Positions 1 to 11,947 of a DNA stretch of 64,000 bases are shown here, piece by piece (position 1 is the first letter of the stretch; each line of letters opens with the position of its first letter). Below the pieces are notes generated by a model. The model had not been told where the DNA came from, did not search any database, and saw only the letters and a program-made list of their open reading frames with translations. Location of the stretch: the NCBI GenBank assembly GCA_029817715.1, contig JARUPY010000085.1:3162001-3226000 (forward strand). Reading direction: 5' to 3'. Position numbers and translations under genes: made by a program. This DNA is from Melastoma dodecandrum (lineage: Eukaryota; Streptophyta; Magnoliopsida; Myrtales; Melastomataceae).

Positions 1-1926
1 GGGATACGTAAGTAGTCAGCGACAGGCTTTTCCTTTGAGGGGTGCAGGGAGGCCTGCTACGCCGAGTAAGTTTGGTAGTTTGTCAGTGCCATCTCCAACG
101 AGAGGTCTGAGCCCCTCGAGGGTCAGGAATAGCAGTGAATGTAGTGTTGTCAGTAGTACGCCCTCAATGTTGAGTTTTGCTGCGGAGGCTAGGCGTGGAA
201 AGATGGGGGAGAGCTGGATTCTCGATGCGCATGCTTTGAGGCTGTTACACAATCGGCTCCTGCAGTGGAGGTTTGTTAATGCCTGGGCCGGCGATGCTTT
301 TTTTGCCCAGAGATTGAACGCAGAGGTAACAAGTGCTGAACCTATCGACCTTATGCGATGCTGCTCAAAAGTATCCCAATTTTTTTCGTCTCATCTTGAA
401 TCAAACTGCACTGCCTCGCTAGGAGAATAACTGATACCCAGTAGGCGCCTGATTTGGTTTACCAAATAATGGATAGAGAGTAGATTTTAGGCTACAAAAC
501 ATTATCACTCATATCATGAATAATTCTTAAGTCAGAAGAGGCGAGATGCATTATTGACTTCCCTTAATTTTTCCATATTATCAAAATGCCTAATTGTAGA
601 AAGGGGCACCTTTTGTTGGAATAGGATATTTTGAAAGGTTCTACTAGTTATCTTTATTGCCACATCATCTTTACATGGTAAGTTCTCCAAATAAGGTCTC
701 TTTCTTTATGCCAAATGATGAAGCAAGCTCTATTCTCATATAAGGCTGATTTTTCAATGAGATAATATTCTCTCTTTGTTCGTTTTATGTGTAGATTATT
801 TTCCTCTTAGTGTTTCTGTTGTATTTCCTAAAACCTTCCTTGTACGTGCTATTGTTCACACTTCTCACGAGATATTATTTTCCTTTATTTTGTACCAGAG
901 AAGTCTTTATAATTCCTGGGTGAGAATATCAAAGCTGCGGGAAGCAGTCAAAGAAAAAGCACTGCAGTTGCAGTTGTTGAAGCATATTCTGAAGCTGTCT
1001 TCAGTGCTTAATGGACAAGTAAGCTTTCTGGGTCAATATCAGAACTTAGTCTTAAGTCTGCACCGTGTACTGGCCTAAGCATCTTTGAGGGAGCATGCTT
1101 CTCAATAAGATACTCCATGTTATTTTCACATTTAAGTTTCGGCTCACTTGATACAGATGGTGCACCTGGAGAAATGGGTTTCTATGGACAGAGATTACTC
1201 AGATTCTTTGTTAGGCGCTACAGAGTCTTTGCATGCTAGCACTCTTCGGCTCCCGGTCATTGGTGGAGCCAGGGTATGCACCCGACCTCTTTTGTGGCAT
1301 TGTTTTCCTTACAGGTGAAAACTCACCTTTTTGAAGTGATTTAAAAATATCTGCTCTGTTCAGGTTAATGTCCAGAAGCTGAAGGTTGCCTTTTATTCTG
1401 CACTTGAAGTGCTGCAGGCAATGGCAACCTCCATTTGCATATCTTCCTCAAAGGTAAATGCTGATATTCTGAGGGTTCACCATTGTCTAAGCTGTCTGTA
1501 GTACCAAATTTTTGGGCCCTCCTCCGAAAGGAAACAATTGGGCTGGTCATGATGCTAGTGTTTGCTGCGGGAAACATGTGATTGGACAAGTGGGATAGGG
1601 CGAAGCTTTACTGACTGAACTTACCAAGTGCTGAATTTCTTTTCTCTAATGGTTCCTCTTACTCTCTTAGGTGGATGAAGTGCATAATTTTGTCGCTGAA
1701 CTGGCAGATGTCACTTTGCGAGGGCAGGCTCTGCTGGACCACTGTACAGATCTTTTGTCGACTAACGCTGCCATGCAAGTAAGCTGATGCGATTCCTTTC
1801 TCCTTCCTTTCCTCTTTGTATGCACTCCACTTTACGCTAATCCTCTGAACGTTTTATCTTCAGATCAATGAATTTAGCCTGAGAGCACACATCTCACAAC
1901 AAAACGAGTTTCCTCCCGTCGGTTGA
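1..1926 (+). CDS. QWRF motif-containing protein (DUF566, AUGMIN8-like), 3' part
   Basis: This gene is cut by the left window edge, so the N-terminal half is missing. Six exons are visible: up to 325 (open from base 2), 899-1018, 1157-1273, 1364-1453, 1671-1778 and 1864-1926. All join in phase with GT-AG introns. The first exon has a Ser/Pro/Arg-rich basic stretch followed by the diagnostic QWRF tetrapeptide in the context LLQWRFVNA. The remaining exons encode the conserved helical C-terminal half, including the STLRLPVIGGAR segment. Family members are plant microtubule-associated proteins related to the AUGMIN8 subunit, or to SNOWY COTYLEDON 3 / ENDOSPERM DEFECTIVE 1. They are thought to bind or nucleate microtubules in the cytoplasm. 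Which paralogue this is cannot be decided from the C-terminus. Confidence 0.88.
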
Positions 1927-2733
1927 CTTTGACAATGTACCCGTCTCCAGCTTGTCGATCGTTTTACACCTGGTTGGGTCGAAATCAGGTGACATTTTAG
2001 CGTCAAGCACAGGTGAAATTCATGCGGTCTAGTGAGCACAGGCCAGAAAATGGAAACCGGTTCCCACTCATAATTTAGGTTCCGTAGACGTCTCACGTAT
2101 AGGATTAAAAGGAGAAAATGTATATAGCCAATGATTGTAGGGGCTTCTCCCTTTTTGTTATAGGATGTGAAAAGAAAAACAGACCAGCCGACGACGGCTC
2201 AGTTTTTACTGCTTTCCATCAGAAAGTTAATGAAAGAACAGCAGCCATGTGTTTTGTTTGTTGGATTGTTTACCCGACTGCAGAAATATGAATGCCAGTA
2301 GCTGCTAGTAGTAAAACAAAATGTAAACCAGAGTCCAGCTTTTCTTTGTTTGTATTCCCCCCTGTGCATGGAAACTTCCTAGTTGTTAAGGTTTGGCATA
2401 ACATTAGAGCACAGTCTGTCCCTGGTGAATATGAGTCGGATGTGTTGGATTGGTGTGATCTGAGATCTACTCTCTGCACGTTCTTCACCCCCCCCCCCTC
2501 CTCTTCCAATCCAACCGTTTCAAACTGCTGAAACAGAATCTATCAAGAAAAAGGGTGGAATGATCGAATTAACTGACTACCGACCGACAACTCTTCACCG
2601 TTCTTAGCATCGGTGGAACCATACCGAATTGCGTCAAGAGCTTTTTATGATTGTGCGTACAACTTGCGGATCTGTCCAAAACAAAGAATCGTTCGAGTCA
2701 AGCTACTTCTTCCAGACTTTGCTTTGGTCGTCG
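1927..2733. other. Convergent intergenic region
   Basis: This stretch lies between the stop codons of the QWRF gene and the zinc-finger gene, which face each other. It should hold both 3' UTRs. A C-rich run near 2490 is the only low-complexity feature. No gene is visible. Confidence 0.5.
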
Positions 2734-3264
2734 TCAACAGCCGTGCCGTGCCTTCTTGGAAGGGTGAGGACTCTCCACTGCCTCTTCCTCCTCCGTCTCG
2801 ACAGGTGGCGGCAGGTTCAGATCGAAATCATGGCACCTACGACCGCTCGCCTCAGAAACAGACACGCTGATCCCTTTGACTCGTTTCACGCCACCCCGGT
2901 CGAAGTGGCTCCTCTTGTGCCCTCCCAGGGCCTGGCCGCTGGCGAAACACCTCCCGCAAACTGAACACTCGTGCGATCCCCCTTTCCCTCCCGGCAATGA
3001 TGTGGAGGAAATCCCGGAGTTGCTGCCACCGTCTCCGGCAGAGGCAGAACTGCTGCCAAGGGAGACCTTCTTGGTTTCGGGTTCGTGTCCGCGAGTGAGC
3101 ATGACAAGGCAGAGGGCGAGATACTCGTCCTCTGACCGGGGGTGGAAAGGGAGGGACCGCCTGGAGCGCTTGCGCTTGGTCCAGGAGCAGGAAGCGACGT
3201 AGAGATCAGGGTCGAAGGCAGCCGTGGCCATTGGGGCAGGGGAGTTGATAGTCTCCAACGCCAT
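2734..3264 (-). CDS. ZAT10/STZ-like C2H2 zinc-finger repressor with a single finger
   Basis: This is an intronless 176-residue ORF with an ATG start. Visible in order are: a basic NLS-like KRKRSRR (residues 30-36); the L-box EDEYLALCLVML (45-56); one C2H2 finger with Cys100, Cys103, His116, His120 and the plant QALGGH core; and a C-terminal EAR repression motif DFDLNL (146-151). This is the architecture of C1-2i stress-response repressors such as ZAT10/STZ and AZF, which act in the nucleus. Those proteins normally carry two QALGGH fingers. Here the L-box is followed directly by a Ser/Gly-rich linker and then by the finger resembling the usual second one (F-SGQALGGHKR-H). The first finger is missing with no frame break. 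Its position next to an RSL4-like gene matches ZAT10 in Arabidopsis (At1g27730 beside At1g27740, from memory). Confidence 0.88.
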   Translation of the reverse strand: MALETINSPAPMATAAFDPDLYVASCSWTKRKRSRRSLPFHPRSEDEYLALCLVMLTRGHEPETKKVSLGSSSASAGDGGSNSGISSTSLPGGKGGSHECSVCGRCFASGQALGGHKRSHFDRGGVKRVKGISVSVSEASGRRCHDFDLNLPPPVETEEEEAVESPHPSKKARHGC

Positions 3265-3743
3265 GTTTCTTTTTTCTCCTTTTTTCTTTTTATTTTACCT
3301 TGGGAGGAAATCTTCTTCTCGTGTGCTTTGTGACTGAATGGTAGAGATCACAAGTGGGACTTGCCCTTTTTTTATATGGCACTGTGATTGCAGTTGAAGT
3401 GAGGGAGGTTGAACAAGTTACAAAATTGGGAACCAAAAGAACTCAGGATGCTCACTTCACTGTTGACCCGGGGGTGGGTGGATGGAATGAATGTCTCTTT
3501 CCTTTTTCTTTACCTTCAGTTTAGTTTGAAGCATGCGTGTATGTGTGTGCGTGTGTGAGAGAGAGAGGCACGAGCGTGACGGTAATTGACCATTCAATAG
3601 TCTTTTGTTGTACACTAAAGAGGGTGGATTTTTAGAATCATTTTTTGGAGGGGAAAGAAGCCAAAAGACCGGCATCGTTTAGTATCCGATGAACATGTTG
3701 TTTGACCCGGGGGGGGGGACTAATTTCAACAAAAATGGGAACA

Positions 3744-3746
<3 letters not shown>

Positions 3747-3784
<38 letters not shown>
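3747..3784. repeat. (TC)19 microsatellite
   Basis: An uninterrupted dinucleotide run of 38 bp lies about 0.5 kb upstream of the zinc-finger gene start. A G-run (about 3710-3718) precedes it. CT-rich tracts of this kind are common in plant 5' flanks. Confidence 0.97.
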
Positions 3785-3787
<3 letters not shown>

Positions 3788-3864
3788 TTTAGTGTTCTGT
3801 TTAGCAGATACTTAACGGGGAGTGTGTTAGTAGGAGTTGGACGGAGAGCAGAGGGAAGGGGGAA

Positions 3865-3939
3865 TGGGCCGGAGGAGCAGTCCGAGCCCATTTTAGTTGG
3901 GCCTTATGAAATAAATACGGGCTTAAGGAGAGAGGCCCA
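3865..3939. promoter_or_regulatory. Cluster of four TGGGCY (site II) elements
   Basis: TGGGCC occurs at 3865 and 3898, AGCCCA at 3885 and GGCCCA at 3934, giving four copies in 75 bp. In plants these motifs bind TCP factors and mark promoters of growth-related genes. They lie about 600 bp upstream of the minus-strand zinc-finger ATG. They may belong to its distal promoter or to an unrecognised transcript. Confidence 0.4.
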
Positions 3940-6900
3940 TATTTCAGCTTGCCGTAAAGGGAAAACAGTCGCCGTGATTTGTTTTTAACTTGAAAATCGA
4001 TAGCGATCGCCTCTGGGAGAGGCAAGTGACTGAAAGGCACGGCTCCTGCACTTCCCCTCCCCTGTCCCATTAGTTTTGAGAAGATCTATGTTTGATGGAT
4101 TAATGAAAGTCTTCCATTTCCCTCAATGGGTTAAGAGAGTGAAATCAATGGCTAGTAATTAGAAGTTTCTATATAATGTTGGTTATCCTGTTGTAGCTGT
4201 CCCGACAAACTACTCCTTGATCTGCACTGCGACAATCCATTGGGTGTTCAATAACAACTACCTCTTCTATTGCTCTGCAGAATTCCTGTCATGATTCGAG
4301 GAGGACAATGCTGAATAACGAGAATTTGAAGAGATTCAGCTTGGGGTTATAGGAGGTGATCATCCAGTGATTAGACAATGGGGATGAAGATTATCGTGTA
4401 ATAAGTTGATAAAAAGTAAAGAAGACCCACGTATGGATTACCAACACTGTCTTGTCTGCTTCTTTTTTATCTCACATAAGACGCAAATCAAATCCCACCC
4501 ATTTTACTACCGCAGTCGAGAAAACCTGTAATAAAAAGATCATCTGTTATTTCCTAAACCACTCGAAGAAAGCCCTGAACTCTCTTCCGATCACACATTT
4601 TCCCATTCCGTCGCCACTGATCGGGAAGTCCACACGGACGCCATAAATTGTTCCAAAGTGGTGAGCCTTTAGTCTGTAACTGGTGAGACAAGGGAAGACA
4701 AAGTTGCTGGGTTGGCAATCCTCTTGACTTAGTTTTTCTTTGCCAGCTGGGGTGGAGAAAAGTTAGGCAACAAGGCATGATTTGTTCTTGTGAGCTCGGC
4801 CGGACGGAACTGACTGATCATGCAGGAGGTTAAGCGCTGAGGACTCTCTTGCTTTCACTGAGAGGCGAGAGCACCGTGACAATGTAATCCTATTAGGCCA
4901 CCACAGAAACTGAAACTCACGGCGCCGATGCCGTAGACATGTGTGTCCTACAGTTAGAGGATGTGCTGAATTCACGTGTATGTTAAGATGGAATCGACAA
5001 GGATTGTGATGCGATATCATTTAATGCTGTGTGAGTTAGTCTAAGGGACATACACATTCACGAGAAAAAAAAATCAATTATTAAGTGTCGTAAATACCTT
5101 GGCAACTTTCAAAGCTAATTCCCGGGAATGAGGATCTCGCTTCTCACAATAATTCATTTTTATTATTATTGAAATTTGATTATTTCATTTACCCCATAAT
5201 TCAACGATGAGCTAGGCCAACCCTAGACAATTTACCAAATATATTTTTTTAGAACAGAAAAAATAAAAAGAATAAGAGCAAACAGGGGTTTGAGTCATGA
5301 CTAACATGTCAGGCCAATTAATCATGTCGGACAAATTGGGCTCCGGACAATAAAAATAGGCTCAATCATTATAAATAAATAAAACGCGTGTTACGGATAT
5401 TTGGAAAACGTGGACAAATCATTAAAATAATCCACGTGGCATGCTTCTTATGGTATGGACTCTCCTTTTTTTAATTTTGTTTTGTATCCCCAGCAAATAA
5501 TGACGGCATTTAAGGGACACATCTATCCCAAAATCGTGTGGGTGTCGTCTCGTATAAAATTTTAAAGCCATTGTTACGAACAATTATTTTTTTTCTTAAA
5601 GAAAACTGAGTCCGAGTTGGTGAACAATTATTTGTTTAATTTTTTTCGTTAGTCTCAAAATATTTTGCCCAAGTTAACAATTTTCAAGTAACTTTCATTT
5701 CTAAAAGGATCTTGTTAATAGGTGTTTTTACAGCATTGCCCTTTAAGTTTGGTAATTTATGTATTTTAAAATTACATTAATGACATTAATAATTTAATTT
5801 TTACTATTTATATTTTGCTTAAGGGAACCGGTTAACAAAACACTTCTAAAAAATCTCGTAGTCAATTTTCTTCCTCTAGAAAAAGAATTCCAAATAGAGC
5901 CCTGAACTAGTAGCGAGTTGGAAAATCTAGTTAGGAAACTCGTTGTTTAATTTCTCTACCTATTTTATGAATTTTGTAACTTTTGTAGTGTATTGAGCAA
6001 ATTTTTTTTAGACTGACGTTAGGAAACAAAACTACAAATCCATTATATAACGTAATACAAAAAAAATTACAAAAACAATATACTGTAATCGAATTATCTT
6101 TTCTTTAACAAAAAGAAAATTAAATATATGAGTTCGCATAGTCTCAGATAACGATAAAAAATATTCAAACTTGATGTCATTTATGTCATTCAAAGGAAGT
6201 GTGTGTAGTCGTGCGATGGGCGGTGCGATTTCCGAAGCCATGCCCTTTGAGAACACGTACATATATATATATTTGAATTATTTTGGAGAGTTAAAACAAA
6301 ACAAATGCGTGTGCAATCGTGCCTTCTCCTCTATTCTTTTCAATGATTGAGATAACATTTTTATAAAAATAATAATAATAATAAACATGAGATCGTAGCG
6401 AATGTGTAAACCCCCCTCCCCCTACATCTCTACCATCTGGAGGACAAATGCAATGATTACGCTCCTAATTAACATGACAATAGAATCTACAATCCGAGTC
6501 CTTTTCATAAATAAAAGAATAGAGTGACAATAATATACAGGACAGTTAGGTCAAATGGATTTGGAGGTGGAGTTGGGGGGGGGGGTCTGCATTCAAGGTT
6601 TCGTTTCTATCGGTTTTGTTTAAAGCTTGGATTAATATAATCCAATCACTTGAGGTGCAACGCAGAAAGACACAGTCTCGTTCATAAGGGGTGGGGGGGC
6701 ATCTGATCAGGTTGAGATCTCATGTCTTAGATTTCTGAGTTTTGGAAGTTGGATTGAGAGAGGTGCATGCACTGCCACATCCCCACTAACCCTAACCCCC
6801 CTCCCACAGCTTTTAATCACTGTTCAATCCATCCGTGCTTACAAAAATCTTACGCCCCGTTTCATCTCATTAGTTTAGTAATTGTTCGGACCAGGCGTAA

Positions 6901-8331
6901 TTAAATGCGGGATGGGATGATTGATGGGGGCAGGGGTGGGGTACTTTGTGCTTTGTAATTTAATGACACCATCCCCCGAGAATTCATGTAAACGAGTATC
7001 GACTTAATTGAGGGCACATGATATGTCTTCTTGTGTCAAAAACCTACTTTTAAGAGATAACCGGATCAACCACGATTCCATCTTATCTTTCGGTAAAAGG
7101 ACTAAACCGAAAAATATATAAAATCCATAACTTTCGTTTTCCTCTTTTTTTTTTCTTCTGGGGACAGCTCAAGAAACACTTCTTGATAATATCTTCCGAA
7201 TGTCTTTTTGAATATGTATATTAGACATTGAAATGTGTAGTGTTCCACTGTTTTTTTTTTTGGGTAAGCTCCACTGTTCAATTTTATGATATAAAATTTC
7301 GGTGCAAAATAGAAAAAGAGAAGAAGTCGTCCATAATTATTAAAGACGACTCCTCCTCCCCCTTTGGCAATCCCATCCCAAACGTGGGGATTTAGTCACG
7401 TCCTCACCACTCTCCGAAAAGGGCATTTATTGCAAAAGAAAAAAAAACAACTTAATATATACACACACAAACGAAGAAAATCAAATCTATGTCGACCAGT
7501 TTGTAAGAGGGGAGTTGGGTTGCCGGGCTGTGTCCCATCACTGAGTTGTCCGATAGGGGGGGCAATGACTTTTAATTGTTCTCGGGCAAGAATGATTCTG
7601 TTGTACACGGATGGGATGGACTCCTTAAAAGGTATTTCGGACAGAAGAGCGAGTTGTGCGGTAATAATGTCGGGACTCGTTCTCTTGATAGATGGAATTA
7701 AAACCGGTCTGACTCATCCCCCCAGTCCCCACGATCTTGCCGACCCTGGAGTAAATGATTTGCTTTGATTAATGATTTTGTTAAGAAATTATCGTCCCTT
7801 AGAAATGCTCCAACCAAATGTTTAACGCCAAAGGATAAATAAATATTACATACATAATCAACTACTATTTTATTAAAAGGAAAAATAAACGACGGCCACC
7901 AAACACGCCCCCAAAGATTTGAAAATTGAGAATTTAGATAAGACGTGTGATCCTATTTTTTAAAAATTTAATAATTCGGGAAGTGAAGTAGGGGCCCACA
8001 TTTTGAGTTGTCACTGTGCTGTTATTTTTTAATGGGAGGAAAAAAAAGGGTTTCTGGACTCCTAGTTAAGTTCATGTCGAGATTAGATTAAACCACTTAG
8101 TAATATAAGCCATTCATTGAATGTCTTTGATAATTATGATGTGATTAGTTCCCTGTTTGGTAAAAGTCAAAGTTCTGTGCAACTCCAAAATCCCTTGACG
8201 TGTTTCGGGGGTTATAAAAGAGTGGGGCGTCCCAAATATTTTGTTCACTTCCAAAGTCGCCCCTCTGCCCATACAATTATCATACATAGTTCTCGCACTA
8301 GATTTCTTTGTCATCAAAAGCTAACAAGAAG
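3940..8331. other. AT-rich intergenic region
   Basis: This 4.4-kb stretch separates the divergent zinc-finger and bHLH genes. I see only short AT-rich sequence, small microsatellites (for example AAT repeats near 6371) and short G/C runs near 6576. ORFs here are short, lack recognisable motifs and do not splice together. The last few hundred bases should hold the RSL4-like promoter. Confidence 0.5.
8213..8220 (+). promoter_or_regulatory. Candidate TATA box of the RSL4-like gene
   Basis: TATAAAAG lies about 115 bp before the ATG at 8332. That is a reasonable spacing for a core promoter with a short 5' UTR. No transcript evidence is available. Confidence 0.45.
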
Positions 8332-9684
8332 ATGGAGGGTATGGGAGGATTTTCGGACGCCGAGTTCGACCTCCTCGGGATGCTCTTCCCCGGCTGCGAA
8401 CCCGACTCCGTGTCGCTCTCTCAGTATTCGTTGGTCGACGACGGGAGCCTGCACGCATTGAATGCCGCTGGTGTAAATACTGCGGGGTTTGACGAGGATT
8501 ATTCGTTTTGCTCCTCACTGGTGAATACTGGCGATTCGGGTTTTCAATGGAACAGTGGCTTTTATGTGCCCGCTATGGATTATTCGACGGTTGTGAATCG
8601 CGAAAGGGTTCTGGAGGAAAAAGTAACGGAGGATTCTCAAGTTGGGACGGGTGATGGCGTGCCGGGGGAAGGACCAATTGTTGCTGGAAGGCAGTCGAAG
8701 CTCAAGAGGAAGTCGGCTTCGTCGTGCAAATCCACGGACACTGCTGTCGAGATCTCCCAGACACCAAAGAAGAGGCCTCGCCAATCTAGCGTCGTGAGTA
8801 TAACCTAGTAGGTTCTGTAGTTCACGCCTTTATCCGTCTGTTCAAACTATTGGGCTGATAAAATTCAGTTGATCCACAAAATGCAGAAGAGACAAGGGAG
8901 CGTGAGAACAAGGAGGAGCAAGAAACCGGCCGATGCGGTCGATAATGAAACTAATGATGACAAGAACAATGGTGATGGCGAGAACCCGAGGCAGGAGGGG
9001 CAGAGCCCTATAACCAGCTGCAGCTCCGAGGAGGACGTCCACTCCCAACAACTGAGTGCTTCTGATGATCTCAATCCCAAGGCTTCCTCGGCTGCCAATA
9101 ACAATGTTGTAGCTGGGGTGAAGCCGAGGGCCGGGAGGGGAGCAGCAACAGATCCTCAGAGCTTGTACGCGAGGGTAACTCCTCCTATTTCTACCTCTCC
9201 ATCTTCCATAATTCAATCCGTTTCGGGAGAATGACCGATGATTTCTTTCTTTTCTTCCCTTTCTCTCTCCTTGTTGTCGTTTAACAGAAAAGAAGGGAGA
9301 GGATCAACGAGAGGCTGAAGATCTTGCAGAACCTCATCCCCAACGGAACCAAGGTAAGCAAGACCACTCTCGCACACGGGTTAAAATGTTAGGGTTCGGG
9401 AGGGGTCCATGACGTAGAATCGGCGAATGCAGGTCGACATCAGTACGATGCTCGAGGAGGCAGTCCACTACGTGAAGTTCCTGCAGCTCCAGATCAAGGT
9501 AATAAATAACGGGAACAAACGCACATACAAGAACCCCAAAAAGAGGATTCCTCGTCATCTGATTAATGTTTTTGTTTCCTCTTCTTTGAAGCTGTTGAGC
9601 TCTGATGAAATGTGGATGTATGCTCCGATCGCGTACAATGGGAAAGACATTGGTCTCAACCGGTTGTTCTCATCCCAGCTCTGA
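8332..9684 (+). CDS. RSL4/RSL2-type bHLH transcription factor (RHD6-like, subfamily VIIIc)
   Basis: Five exons (8332-8793, 8869-9174, 9288-9353, 9433-9498, 9592-9684), all GT-AG and all phase 0, encode 330 residues. The ATG at 8332 is the first in frame after a likely TATA box. The protein has an acidic N-terminal half. Its bHLH region starts at [18 protein letters not shown] (about residues 249-266) and ends at about residue 300. The signature C-terminus [17 protein letters not shown] follows. Both the basic region and the C-terminus are typical of the RHD6/RSL clade, whose members promote root-hair initiation and elongation in the nucleus. The overall form fits RSL2/RSL4 better than RHD6/RSL1. 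In Arabidopsis RSL4 lies next to ZAT10, as here. Confidence 0.93.
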
Positions 9685-11947
9685 TGGATTTGCCAACCCT
9701 TCCCTTGGATCCAACAAAGGATTATTTGGTTTTAAATTTAATTTCTTTCTTTCTTTTTTTTAATAAGCCATGGATATGACTTAAACTCACATAAACTGTC
9801 GTCAAATTTTAAAAGTAATAAAGGAAAGGTGTGGGGAGGGTCAAATATCAACCTCACATTAATGTACTAAGAAAAGAATCCAGGCTTACATTTACATCCT
9901 GAATATAGACATACTTCCTGTTACTTGTTGTACGATATAACTATTGTTTAATTTATATTGTTGTCTACCCATCTTTTTGACCAATCGAGTTTGATATTAT
10001 TATTATTATTATTATTATTTTTTGGGTACCATCGTCTGAGACATGTTTCCATAGTACTTCAACCTTTTTAATTTTTCTTTTAAATTATTCCGGGATCCAA
10101 AAATATGAGAAAGTCTTATTTCTCAAAGATCATTATATCATCTCACCACATCGATCGACATTTTTAGCCTATTTTATATTTTTTAAAAAAATCAAAACCT
10201 TATTCATGTATAAAAATTGTTATTTTCAATCGCACATTAATAACTATTTTAATCCAAGTTTTAATGCCCCCTCATAGTTTAATCCCGAAGTATTTTTCAT
10301 GCCCTTTTTTTCTTTCGAGAACAAATCCATTTTTCCTTTGATCATTTTCCGGTTGGTGGAAAAAGCTATGTGAATACACACCCTTTTCCATTGAACGTGT
10401 GTAAAAAGAATTATTATGACATCTTAATTTCTAATTCATTTTCAAATCAATTATTTACATATATATCACAGTGAATAATTTGACTAAATTATTTTAACGT
10501 GATATTTTACTTAATTTTAACTTAACCTGGTAGTATAATTTATGTTGACAATCATGGTCATTACTACTCTAAACCTTTGGAGATTTTCTTTTTTGCCGTT
10601 GCTTGCCCAGCCCAGCCAAAAGATGGACTGAACTATGACGAGGTGGGCCCAAGCTCAATTTGATAACAAGGGCCCATTTAAATTGGCAAAATTACACGGC
10701 CCGAGGGAGGCATTTTGGTCCCTTTCATTTCCTAACGGCCCCGTGGCCGGCACGGGCGAGGATGGGATAGTTTCCCGTAAGTGTTTTACGGGAGACGTTA
10801 CGGCCGGTATCACACTCAAGGGCTTTTATCAGCTTTAGTTTACAAAATATTTTACGAAGTCGTTTAAATTCATAATTTACAAATACCGTATTCAATTTAT
10901 AAAGAACTCGAACATCAAGTTTCATTAAATCACGTGAATTTCCATAAATTAGTGTAATTGTAAAACCGAGTTCATGATAATTTTTATGTAACATCTGAAT
11001 CTTTTTACCTATATATTTCATAAAATATTTTGCAAATTAATATACCGAGCTCTCACACTAAAACCTAAACCAAACAATCGCGTCGATGTCAAGAGATAAG
11101 ACCAAGCTGCAATCCACATTCGTGCCCAAGGCAATTTAATCCCGAAGTAGTTTTCAGTCTCATGAATAATAATACACCCAGTGATCACACAAAGGCCTAT
11201 TTTCATTCGAGCACAATTTTCCTTTTAACATTTCTCACGACAGGTTGATAAAACTAGGTGAATACATTCTTTTTTCATAGTCATTTGGACGTCTGGAATA
11301 GTATCCGGCAGGTCTCCCCGGTCGGCGAAATCGTCCAGAAGCGATGACAGAAAATCTCGCAGGTCACATGGTGCGGTCGATCGATCCGAAGAGGCCACGG
11401 TAGATGCTTCTGGATGCAGTTAACCGAGTTAGCATAGATCGATCTCATGCCAGATGAAGTCATGGGATTCTGAGCTGCGAAAAGATCAAGCGTTTAGCAT
11501 ATAATCGCACGTAGTCCGATAACGTCATTAATCATTCATTAATTAATCATCCGTCAATTATGCTTCTCCCCGGATCTTCTTTACGTCACCGAGGAAGGAC
11601 GAGCAACTAAACGACAAAAACTCGCGTGGTCTTGTCTTGTCTGGTCTCTTCCCCCATTCAAAATTCATCCACTCTTTCCGCCCTCTTCGGATTCGAATTT
11701 CCGATGCTTTGTTTCTTTCTGTTCTCGTCGTTTTCCGCATTCTTGAAATCTGTCTGCTATCCGCAATTGTCTCGTCCGATCGAGAATTTCTTGTACTCCT
11801 CGTCACCGTAGTTTCGATCTCGAGGGAATTCGATTCAGATAGCACGGATTACGATCCGCTGATGTTAGTCGAGGATTTGGGGTTGTGGTTGAGTGAGTAG
11901 CGGGCGGGGCGAGGTTAGGTTAGGTTCGTGGATTGGGCTTGTGGAGG
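9685..11947. other. AT-rich intergenic region
   Basis: This 2.3-kb gap holds an ATT microsatellite at 9996-10020. A small group of site II elements lies at 10609-10676 (AGCCCA, overlapping TGGGCC/GGCCCA, GGCCCA). The downstream part, 11500-11947, should contain the promoter and 5' UTR of the NPG1-related gene. No coding gene is visible. Confidence 0.5.

Noticed and set aside
3679..3891. Minus-strand ORF with an Arg-Glu repeat
   Set aside because: The repeat is a translation of the (TC)19 microsatellite and has no other support.
7364..7768. 134-codon ORF in the gap before the bHLH gene
   Set aside because: There are no recognisable motifs, the composition is poly-A/poly-G flanked, and no plausible splicing partners exist. 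It is probably chance.
10841..11060. AT-rich stretch resembling 57183-57260 (shared ATTTTACGAA-like words)
   Set aside because: I considered a shared MITE, but no inverted ends or target duplications could be defined, and the similarity is low-complexity.
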